DNA of 64,000 nt from Tricholoma matsutake. Taxonomy: Eukaryota; Basidiomycota; Agaricomycetes; Agaricales; Tricholomataceae. Both the position numbers and the translations under genes were made by a program. The stretch covers positions 12,524,001 to 12,588,000 of the forward strand of contig AP026539.1 of the NCBI GenBank assembly GCA_026075535.2. Direction: 5' to 3'. The notes below the pieces were generated by a model, which worked only from the letters and a program-made list of their open reading frames with translations, did not search any database and was not told the origin of the DNA. This document shows, one piece after another, positions 10,066 through 18,614 of this stretch (position 1 is its first letter; each line of letters opens with the position of its first letter).

Positions 10066-10620
10066 TTGGTAGATTTGGGTCAGATCCTAAGTAAGATCTC
10101 TGCTATGCGAGTTGGGACAATGTCCTCAAGCTATGAGTCCCTCTTCACAGAAAATCTGAACCATCTCAACGTCATTGATGACGATGACGAAGCCACTAGC
10201 CTATGCTTAGTCATTACCCTTCTTGGCATTGTTGAGGCTCGCGCGACTCGGGTGCGTCGCCGTAATGTCAATCGATTGTACCTCCGTCGACAAGACTTAT
10301 TGCCGAATCCATCGGAACTCCTTGGCAAGTCCTATACGCTGCGAGAAACGACCGTGCGTTCATCACTACCATGGGCTTCGATGTCGAAATGACGTTGCTA
10401 TGATAGGTGAACCTCGTTTTGGAAGCCGTTCCCTTGATGCTGCCGGAGGACTTGGGGGCTAGTTCTGCATTACTTAGGCTCAGCAATGTTGGAGATTAGC
10501 TTGCAGCAAATTTTCGCGCTCACTCCTTCTACGCTTTCACGCTATCTTGATTTCACAAAAAGATCCTCCATCAGGAAGAAATTAGAATCTCAACCATCGG
10601 CTGAAGAGACGCGTCACCGG
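10066..10620 (+). pseudogene. PIF/Harbinger-like transposase (DDE_Tnp_4 type), N-terminal relic
   Basis: The frame reads an acidic start (IDDDDEATSL), then NRLYLRRQDLLPNPSE. After a shift it reads NDRAFITTMGFDVE, after a second GEPRFGSRSLDAAGGLG, and after a third LEISLQQIFALTPSTLSRYLD. This order and these words match the N-terminal, pre-catalytic part of agaricomycete PIF/Harbinger-type nucleases as I know them. At least three frameshifts are needed and the catalytic DDE part is missing, because the sequence then runs into unrelated DNA before the palindrome arm at 10792. The gene is dead. Its CpG content is high compared with the arms. Confidence 0.7.
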
Positions 10621-10791
10621 CAACATGGGATATAATTAACATCCATTGCCAAGCCTAAAGTTTTATAGCAGTTTATAGCTCTCTGATAATCTCGTCGATC
10701 TCAAATGTCATCATTCATACATCATATTGTGTAGATCCCGAAGCGAAACGCGGTTGTTTGGAAATCATGGCATTTCGCACGCCGCGCCCTG

Positions 10792-11806
10792 CTGTGAAGA
10801 AAATGTATCCCATTGTGGACTTGTGGTTGTCCACATTTGAAAAGGCAGCATCTGCATACCCATGGAAGAGGTTATTTGTTCCAGTCACATCCTGAGATGT
10901 GCGATAAGTTATCCCAAGAGTTTTCATACCTGCAAGGTACCTGAGTATCTACTTTAATGCACCATGATGTTGGGGACCTGGGTTAGCAGTATAGGCAGCC
11001 AATTTACTTATGGCATATGAGATATTTGGTCTTGTGGAGTTTGCGATAAACTGTAGCCTTCCCAATAATTTTGCATATGAATTACTTCAGTTGGGCTCAT
11101 TGTGATCTAGATTTGGTCCTAGCTTAATATTTTGATCCATAGGTATACTCACAGGGTTCACATCAGCCATCCCCTCCTTGAGGAGTATATTTTCAATATA
11201 TTTCTGTTGAGAAATAGTGACAGAATTGCTGGTATGATTTATTTCTACACCAACAATCTTGCTTGGTTCCCCAAGGTCTGTAACTTGCCATTCTGAGTGT
11301 AACATGTTCTTTATATGTTCCATCATCACATCAGACAATGCAAAGAGAAGTGAGTCATCAACCCAGATGGCCATAATTCTGATGTCATCTCCATCCCATC
11401 AAATGTAAATGCAAGAATCCATGAGTAAGCATTTGTAGCTGTGAGACTTGAGTTTTTCATCAAGCTGCTTATTCCACTCTCTCCCTGTCTGTTTTAGGCT
11501 GTAGAGAGCTTGACCAGCTGAAGACTTGGTCCATTTCATCCTCGCATCCCTCAGGTTGTCACACGTGAATTTCCTCTTGTAAAATGCTGTTCAGGTAAGC
11601 CCCCTTGACATCCATCTGGTTTCCATATAATCATAACCTGGCCACTGTGCACATCCTTTTACTACCACTCTTACTCATTTCCTTATTTCATCCTCCTGAT
11701 TATTTTTTTTCTTTATAAACACCCATTTATTGGAGATAGGGACTGCATTTGGAGGTTTCTGCACAAGTTCCTAAGTGCCCATCTCCTTCAGCAAATGCAA
11801 CTCTTC
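10792..11806 (-). pseudogene. Copia pol fragment, right-arm copy, truncated at the palindrome edge
   Basis: This is the mirror of 6320-7334. It keeps the reverse transcriptase motif (IWVDDSLLFA) and the stretch up to GYIFF. It is then cut at 10792, where RNase H sequence gives way to unrelated DNA. The RNase H core, tail and LTR found on the left are absent. It has the same internal stops as the left copy, so the damage predates the duplication. Confidence 0.88.
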
Positions 11807-11910
11807 CTGCACAAAAACACACTTGTAACTACTTGCCTATCTAATTGCCCATGAAAAAAGGAATGCCTCGCAACTGCTATGGGTATTGCATGGTGACACC
11901 TGTAGCGGGA

Positions 11911-12218
11911 GTACGTTACACTCCCCCACCTATTCTGGTTGAATTCCAGTTGGATTCTGGTTTGTCCGGCCAGAATTTCTGGAATTTCTGGAATCTGGTG
12001 GAATTCTTTTTGTATGTAGTTCTCCCTATGCAGCATGATAGGCATCAAATTTACACCTGGAATCCCTGGAATCTGACTGGACTCATCACAACTGGAATAA
12101 TCAGAATAACCAATGCACATGCTTTCCCAAATAAAGGTTTGATGTAAAACAAGAATTGAACACTCGACCTTGGGTCTACACATATAACAGCATGCTTAAC
12201 CACTGAGCTACCAGGTAA
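11911..12218 (-). mobile_element. Second T-family terminal fragment (right arm)
   Basis: This is the mirror of 5908-6215: a degenerate terminus with GTACGTTACACTCCCCCACC at the low end, an array of GGAATTCTGG-type words, and a tRNA-like head at the high end. Confidence 0.6.
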
Positions 12219-12475
12219 TTATTCCTGAGGTCTTTACACTGCCCCATATGTTCCACAGGGATCCTTGCAGAATTACATGGACTCCGTGCAGATTTGCAAT
12301 CCATACAATAAACCATTTTAGCTGTGCAACAGGGTGTGCCAGTCTGCACAGATCAGTGCAGATTAACATGGATTCTGCGGATTTTGTCCATCCACATCTG
12401 TGATTGAGCAGGTCAGACCAGCAAGGACAGTCCACATGCATCCAAGCAGACCATTTGAGCTTAGCAAAATAATGT

Positions 12476-12552
12476 CACAAATGGTGTTTGAACTCGGAGC
12501 CTCATGGTTAACTAATAAAGTACAGACACACATTACCGTTACACTATGCAGC
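12476..12552 (-). ncRNA. tRNA-like module of T5 (right arm)
   Basis: Mirror of 5574-5650: B-box-like CGAGTTCAAAC and A-box-like TAGTGTAACGG on the minus strand, facing the terminus at 12227. Confidence 0.6.
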
Positions 12553-12811
12553 CATTATTGTTTATAGCCATTGATGCAACTGCATACGACTGTTTGGCTT
12601 TGTATGACAAAGCACACAGCCACGTCATCAACATTGCCAGCTCATCACTCACCACCACCACCATCGACGATGACCACACTGCCACCTCACTCCCTCCCTC
12701 CTTCCCTCTCTACCACCACCATCTCCACTCTACCCACATCACCTCCACCCACTCCCAGCCCCATTCCATGGCCACAAAGAGCTGCCAACAAGCTGACCAG
12801 AAGCAATGCGA

Positions 12812-12909
12812 GCCCAAACGATGCAATTGTGTTGTTTGGGCTGTAGGTAATTTTTTTTTATTCATTTCTTCTTTTTATCAACTAACTAATTGTTTTCTTT
12901 TGTTTTTAG
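12812..12909 (+). other. Hairpin plus spliceosomal intron unit 1
   Basis: The hairpin GCCCAAAC..GTTTGGGC spans 12812-12841. Five bases later an intron runs 12847-12909 (63 bp), with GTAATT donor, CTAACTAA branch site, T-rich tract and TTTTTAG acceptor. The next exon begins GTTCTAATCTACAG, and a second donor-like GTAACA follows it. Confidence 0.8.
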
Positions 12910-12978
12910 GTTCTAATCTACAGGTAACAACTCCACGGCCACAAAGAGCTGCCAACAAGCTGACCAGAAGCAATGTGA

Positions 12979-13076
12979 GCCCAAACAATGCAATTGTGTT
13001 GTTTGGGCCATAGGTAATTTTTATTTATTCATTTCTTCTTTTTATCAACTAACTAATTGTTTTCTTTGTTTTTTAG
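12979..13076 (+). other. Hairpin plus spliceosomal intron unit 2
   Basis: This is a tandem copy of unit 1. The hairpin is at 12979-13008 and a 63-bp intron is at 13014-13076. The two units share the exon AACAAGCTGACCAGAAGC and differ by a few substitutions, including paired ones in the hairpin loop. Confidence 0.8.
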
Positions 13077-13259
13077 GTTCTAATCTACAGGTAACAACAG
13101 ACGACAATGCAGGACGATGCAAACCCCCCCAAAACAGACGAAAACGAGCACCAGGGCCCCACCACAACCACCTATACACACCACCTGCCCCCAGCCCCAC
13201 GACACTGACAAAACCGATGCCAACCACAGAACAACACACCACCCACCATCCACCCCACA

Positions 13260-13866
13260 AGGACACACCACCCACCTCCAGCCTCATAAGCCACTGCTCG
13301 TGGGGTGGTGGGTGGAATGATGACAAGGGGGATGGGAGACGAGAGGAAAGGGAGATGAGGGGGGAGGGGGAGGGAGACAATGAGGGATATGACAATGACA
13401 CCCACCCAATTCCCCTCCTCCCTGTTCAAATGGGTGAGGCTGTTGACATGGGCTAGGAGGGTGCTGAGGGATGCCAGGAGACCCCAGAAGGGGGATACCT
13501 GCCTAGTAAGCACCCACCAACCCCCATACATGTGCCATGTTGCACTGACATGCCCAAACCCCTCCCCCCCCACCTCCCCCAAAAAAAAAAAAAAAAGACA
13601 GAAATCCAAATGGGCAATGACGGCAACAAATGACGACAAGCCACCCACCCCCAACCTCACAAGCAACTGCTTGTGGGGTGGAACATGGGTGGAACAACAC
13701 CCAGGCACAGGGACAGGAGGTGACAACAACACACCACCCACCCCCCAGCCTCATGAGCAACTGCTTGTGGGGTGGATCGTGGGTGGAACAATAACAATGA
13801 CAAGCCACCCACCCCCAGCCTCATGAGCAACTGCTCGTGGGGTGGATCGTGGGTGGAATGACAGAC
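13260..13866. repeat. GAGCA..TGCTC hairpin words (right arm)
   Basis: Mirror of 4260-4860: units CCTCAYRAGCA-AC-TGCTYGTGGGGTGG at 13665, 13755 and 13830, with a variant TAAGCCACTGCTCGTGG at 13290. An A run at 13580-13596 is mononucleotide. Confidence 0.75.
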
Positions 13867-13910
13867 AACACACCTAGCACAGCGGGGTCACATCCCCTCC
13901 CTCTCCCCCA

Positions 13911-14171
13911 CACTTCACATGGGGAGGGATGTTTTTTGTACTTTTAGTTATTTATTAGTATTGTGCCCCCCCCCCATTTTGCATGGGGGAGGGATTTTTT
14001 TCTTCATGTTTTTACCTCCCCCCTCACACCAAATGCAAGGGGTTAGGTTTTTATGTATATAAATAAAACTCCCTCTTGCATCTTGTGAGAGGATTTTTTG
14101 TTTATGTATGTAATAATCATCCCCACTCCCTTGCGTTCAACGTGAGGGATGTGGTTAAAAAAATTGATCTT
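13911..14171. repeat. Array of GC-rich hairpins in AT-rich DNA (right arm)
   Basis: Mirror of 3955-4215. Stems of the CCCCT..AGGGG type alternate with A/T-rich linkers. Confidence 0.75.
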
Positions 14172-14246
14172 AATTACTTCAAAAAAAGTTAAAAGAGTTG
14201 TGAGTTTGAGTGTCATGAATAAACCTTATATTACTAACTAATAATT

Positions 14247-14335
14247 CTCCTGTGGCTCAACTGGTTAAGGACACATGTTTAGTTTGTCATGTGATCACTC
14301 TCATCAAATGGCCTTGAGTTCAATCCTTACTCTGC
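14247..14335 (+). ncRNA. tRNA-like module at the distal end of T5 (right arm)
   Basis: A-box-like TGGCTCAACTGGTTAAGG (14253-14270) and B-box-like GAGTTCAATCC (14316-14326). The middle TTTGTCATGTGATC is shared with the modules at 62.5 kb and, more loosely, 45.2 and 49.1 kb. Confidence 0.65.
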
Positions 14336-14398
14336 ACAAATATATTTTGTAGGCACTTTGACAGGGTGGGGGAGGGTAAATTACAGTGTAGTGGGGAT

Positions 14399-14842
14399 TA
14401 GTGCTTGAAGGTCCAGTCCATGGTTATGTAACAGTCTGTTGGAATTTTGAGATGTAGTCTGCTTGTTAAAGCCCTACAACTTATCCTGGCATTTCAAGAC
14501 TTTTTGTACACAATGCCAAGATAGGACCAAAAAGGTTTTGTCATTATACTTCAGGTGTTTTTACAGAATTAAACATAATAAACATAAAACAATTTTTCCA
14601 GTTCATACATTTTTCTCAAAACCTTGGAAAATGTATAGACTGGGAAAATTGTTTTATGTTTAATATGTGTAATGCTGTCAAAACCACAGAGGCATAATGA
14701 CAAAACTTTCTCAATCATATCTTGACATTGTGTACAAAAAGTCCTGAAATGCCAGGATAAGTTGGAAGGCTTTAACAAACAGATTACATCTCAAAATTCC
14801 AAAAGACTGTTACATAACCATGGACTGGACCTTCAAACACTA
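14399..14842. mobile_element. hAT-type foldback MITE (right arm copy)
   Basis: Mirror of 3284-3727. It is 444 bp with ends TAGTG..CACTA and is flanked by GTGGGGAT at 14391-14398 and 14843-14850. Confidence 0.92.
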
Positions 14843-15052
14843 GTGGGGATCCCACATAAAGTAGTGGACATAAAGTCACTGTAATGTAAAGTATTAGTGT
14901 GGAGGAGTATTTCATCTTCATTCTGCTGGTTGTTCTGGGATATCTCCAAAGACCGGTTGTGGTCACCATTTGCAGTTGTCGAGGAAAGAGGTCCCAAAGG
15001 TAGTGCCCTGGTCCTGGTTTGATTGAATGTGTTGTGATGATGGCTGACATAT

Positions 15053-15384
15053 TGTCAACTCACACTGGTACCATTCCACACACTTGATGTTCCTCTCTGA
15101 TCAACTCACAACCCCAGAATCATCCCTATTCCCTATCCCTTGTATACTGTGTGGTGCCATATTGACCCCAATCTCATCCTCCTTCTACTCTTCCACCTAC
15201 CATTCCCACAATACATAGCATATAAGCTGACATGATCCCATCATGTCATGCCAACTGATCAGCCTTGGTTCCACTGATTTCCCTTACCCACCAATATATA
15301 TGTTGGATATGTACACTTTTCCTAATAAATAAAAGTTGTCCTGCCACCATCAGTCCTGTCTGCGATCCCACCTTCCTACCGACA
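15053..15384 (+). repeat. Possible solo LTR (right arm)
   Basis: This 332-bp block has TGTCAACTC and CTACCGACA ends. AATAAATAAAAGTTG could be a polyadenylation region. The flanks do not match, so this is tentative. It mirrors 2742-3073. Confidence 0.4.
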
Positions 15385-15839
15385 TTAGGTACCTTTGGCC
15401 AAACCTCAGCAGACCTTGATCAGGGCCCATCACCAGCTATCTGATCACCTATTCCATCCATTACCAAGTGCCATCAGGGAAACCTCAGTTCACATTCATC
15501 AACATCCATCACCGCCCATCACTGCCTACTACTGCATGCTCATCATGTCCATCATTGCTGCCCATAGCCATCATTGTCATTTGCTTCCACAGATACTTTT
15601 CCCACATGTTGGCCATTGTCAGGTACCTCACCATTGTTTGCTTAACTTCCTCAATCTTGGTGATATCAACCTCCCATGGGAAAGATGGCTTTCCCCCATC
15701 ATACTGTGCTCTCTGGCTGCATCGGCGCCCATCATCACCCATCATCCCTGCTTATCATTGTTCTGACTGTTGAGCCCTCACTGTCTGCTGCTGTTGCACT
15801 TGCCTGTTGTTGTGTCACATTTACTTACTTGTCATTTCC
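15385..15839. other. Unassigned stretch upstream of the KDZ gene (right arm)
   Basis: Mirror of 2287-2741, with CATC-rich DNA and no recognised family. About 50 bp near 15776-15833 resemble 34845-34905. Confidence 0.4.
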
Positions 15840-17949
15840 ATGGATGATGCCATCAATGGGCCTATTAAGCGGTAAGATTCATTTTGGTTCTCAGCATCAA
15901 GCCACTGAATGCAGCATTGTTGTTCATCTGAACAAAACCTCTGCACAGCTTTGCAAGGAGAGGCAGAATTGGTATGATCAACTTGCAGGTAAGTACTGAT
16001 GTGCCAACATCCTTTTGTTCACTGATGATTTATTTCTTCTCACATTGTAGCACTTAGCTTTGCAAGCCAAGAAGAGGAATTGATGGTTGATATTGATGTT
16101 GACAGTTCACAGGCTGAAGAGCAGTACAATGGATGGGAGGATATTGAGGGAGAGAAGGCTGGCCTATATATGTTGCCACCAGGTGAAGAAGGAATGTATC
16201 ACATTTAAAGAATTGGGCAATCACATTATGCACTCGCTTACAATTCTCTTTGGGTTCCCACAAATTATTTTTGTCATGCTGGAGGGCAGTCTGTTTTCCA
16301 GAAAATCATCAAAGATGTCGATTCTCAGTATGTGCAGGCTCATTTTTATTTTATTTTTGTTATTGTGACACCAACTACAGGAAATGAGGTGATCTATGTA
16401 CTCATAAGAATAAGATTCAAGAATGTATCAACTCCTGGTGAAAGCAACTGCCACAATTAGTAGATGCTTATCTGGCATGGAAACACAACAAAGCAGGCTC
16501 CTTGCCACAGAATGCACCATCAGCACCTGTCAAGTTCATGGGCAATGATCCTGCTGTATCTACATGCCATCAAGATTCAACCTGGCAAATAATGGTCATT
16601 GATTTTCATCATGAGTCCCTATACAGACAAATTAATAATAAATTTCTGACTTCCACTTGACAGAATATACACCACATACATTTTTACATGTACCTGGGGC
16701 AAACTACACCAATGAAACCCTTACCTATCATGGATTCATTGGCGCTACTCCTGAAAAGCCTGTCATTGCTTTCTCATTCCAGCTGCTTGATATATATTGT
16801 CAGCTACACTTCATTTGTCCATGCTGCAGTCTGGATGCTCTTTCGAAACCCTGAGCCACCTTCACTGCATGAGAATACATCCCTTGTTATTTCACGACTC
16901 ATTTCATCTGCTGTTTCTTTTTCATTAGATTTCAAGGAAGTCTCATCTTACAGAGCAACTTAGCTCTTCCTATGACTGCTACTTAGAGATGCTATGTGCA
17001 GTGGATGTGCATGTGCAGCAGGCATTGTGTAGAGGTGGTGATTGGAGCTCATGCAATCTCTGTCCACCATGTATGTATAAACTCACAAACAAGTTGCTGA
17101 TGAAGTTCTCCATGCTCGCAGCAATGGACAGCAATAATTCTTTGAAACTCATTGACAACACCTTTCGCTCAGGCTTGTCTCAGGCTGATGACCATGCATC
17201 AACATCCTCTTGGTGGCTGAAACCCAAAGAAGTCGATCAATTCAAAGATGAAGTGATCAACTCCCATCAAAATGTGAGTTCTAAGTATGTAGTTGAATAT
17301 CCATCATTTCTCCCACACACTACTTTGTCCCTTAGCTGTCTGCAAGTTTGGGTGGCACCCCCCATTTGCCAAACACTACACCTGATGCAGGTACATCTAC
17401 TGCACCCGAAAACCATTCTTCTCCATCTCCACCTGGATTCAACCAAGATGCTGGAGATGATAATATCACCTGGCTCAACATCACTGAGGATGGTGAGGCC
17501 CAACAGGTGATCAATGTATGTGTTGAGCACTGGCAAAGTGCAGGACCTGAAGAAAAAAAAATGTTTGCATTGTTTCAACTTCAATCAACTTGTTTGCTAT
17601 CACAGGAATTTTCATAGCCATCTGCCACCATGGTCATCTTCTAGTTATTTGCAACATGATACACAGTGGAGAACTGTAAGTGTCATGTTTCCATATGGGA
17701 TTAGTTATATTTTGACCCTCCTGACAGGATGAAGTATCCCTTAGCAATCGGAAATTGGCTGTTAGATCAATATGGGGCAGACATTGGACTTGGTTATGAC
17801 ATCATGTGTGCCTTTATCAAGACTCTGGGCAGAATTTCTCTCAGAGCAAAGATGGTTGCCTTACATTTACAGGGGGTTGTTCCTGCATTTCACGACCATG
17901 CCCACAACCAATGTTGTCAAGTTGACTGGCATCCCATGTACATGGAAGG
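15840..17949 (+). pseudogene. KDZ transposase, N-terminal part and catalytic start (split gene, part 1)
   Basis: Exon pieces read in KDZ order: KTSAQLCKERQNWYDQL; an acidic stretch ending LLPPGEEG-like (LPPGEEGMYH); HAGGQSVFQKIIKD; DLVDAYLAWKHN; NETLTYHGFIGATPEKP; LLDIYCQLHFICPCCSLDAL; the cysteine motif NLCPPC; LAAMDSNNSLKLIDNTFRSG; WLNITEDGE; KYPLAIGNWLL; and GYDIMCAFIKTLGR with the probable catalytic Asp, then FHDHAHNQ. KDZ transposases are the Kyakuja-Dileera-Zisupton class of fungal DNA transposases with N-terminal CxC clusters. GT-AG introns are visible, for example after KDEVINSHQN near 17275. The 75-bp scrap at 16201 and the T1 insertion at 17950 break the frame. The frame resumes at 23662 and, after the Gypsy element, at 30058. 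Confidence 0.85.
16201..16275 (-). mobile_element. 75-bp Gypsy chromodomain scrap in the KDZ exon
   Basis: The block from ACATTTAAAGAATTGGGC to TTATTTTTGTC matches 25545-25617 of the Gypsy element with about 10 mismatches. On the minus strand it encodes WEPKENCKR. It sits between the KDZ words GEEGMYH and HAGGQ and introduces a stop. No target duplication is seen. Confidence 0.75.
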
Positions 17950-17968
17950 CTGAACTTTACACTGCCCC

Positions 17969-18525
17969 ACATAGTCCTGGAGGAATCCTGGTAGTCCTGG
18001 TGGACTGGTGGGATTCCTGGCAGATTCCTGGTGGATTCCTGGTAGGACTGGTAAACACACATAGGAATTACCAGGATTCCTGGTGGATTCCTGGTGAAGT
18101 CCTGGTCTTCCTGGCAAAGTTGTAAAGAATCAAGTAAGTAAGGAATTACCAGGATTCCTGGTGGATTCCTGGTGAATTCCTGGTCTTCCTGGCAAAGTTG
18201 TAAAGAATCAAGTGGAGGGGGCAGGGGGTAATTCCTGGTGGAGTTCTGGTGGAGTCGTGGTATTCCTGGTAGAGTCCTGGTGAAATTTTGAGATATCAGG
18301 AGGGGTGAAGGGGTAATTCCTGGTATTCCTGGTAGAGTCCTGGTAAAGTTTTGAAGTACCAGGGGTGAAGGGGTAATTCCTGGTGGAGTCCTGGTGGAGT
18401 CCTGGTATTCCTGGTAGAGTCCTGGTAAAATTTTGAAGTACCAGGGGTGAAGGGGTAATTCCTGGTGAAGTCCTGGTGGAGTCCTGGTATTCCTGGTAGA
18501 GTCCTGGTAAAATTTTGAAGTAAAG
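17969..18525. repeat. Left subterminal array of T1 (TCCTGG words)
   Basis: Degenerate repeats of ATTCCTGGTGGAGTCCTGG and TCCTGGTAGAGTCC build up in higher-order units of about 60-70 bp from 18225, each with GGGGTGAAGGGGTAATTCCTGG. The 240-residue minus-strand frame over it is a repeat artefact. It may bind the transposase; that is inference. Confidence 0.85.
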
Positions 18526-18614
18526 GAAAGAGAACCAAGTACCAAGTATATTTGTTGGTACATAAGTTAGGCAAACTAGTTAATAGTACAAGCACTCCTC
18601 ATCATTTTTTTCTC

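Larger units (their letters stand above)
12227..14390 (+). mobile_element. Non-coding T-family element T5 (right arm copy)
   Basis: On the + strand the order is: terminus GAGGTCTTTACACTGCCCC (12227-12245), subterminal array to about 12466, outward tRNA-like module, leader with frame MQPLLFIAIDATAYDC, two hairpin-intron units, GAGCA..TGCTC hairpin words (13260-13866), hairpin array (13911-14171), outward tRNA-like module (14247-14335), and a degenerate terminus GGGGGAGGGTAAATTACA next to the MITE. The Pro/His/Thr-rich frames between the introns match no family I know. They follow from CCACC repeats, so I treat the element as non-coding. The frame MQPLL..ATAYDCLALYDKA is also seen in diverged form near 63.98 kb, so a short leader peptide is not excluded. 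Confidence 0.7.
10792..18125. repeat. Right arm of the giant inverted duplication
   Basis: This is the reverse complement of bases 1-7334. At 10791 it leaves homology and joins unrelated, CpG-richer DNA. The left copy instead runs on into canonical Copia RNase H sequence. This arm is therefore the one with the broken junction, and the left Copia copy keeps the original continuity. At the outer end this arm continues into the body of T1 (17950-23661), which suggests that the right arm holds the complete T1 copy. Confidence 0.97.

Noticed and set aside
12546..13826. Long Pro/His/Thr-rich open frames in T5 (and mirror 4300-5580) as protein genes
   Set aside because: They follow CCACC and CACCA repeats, run through clear introns in more than one frame, and are not kept in T2 or T3 apart from a short leader.
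1..18125. Telomeric or centromeric palindrome
   Set aside because: No telomere-type repeat or centromere-like array is present; both arms are ordinary nested transposons.
17841..18563. 240-residue frame with YQEYQDSTRTPPG-type repeats
   Set aside because: It is the subterminal TCCTGG array read in one frame, running into the KDZ exon antisense.
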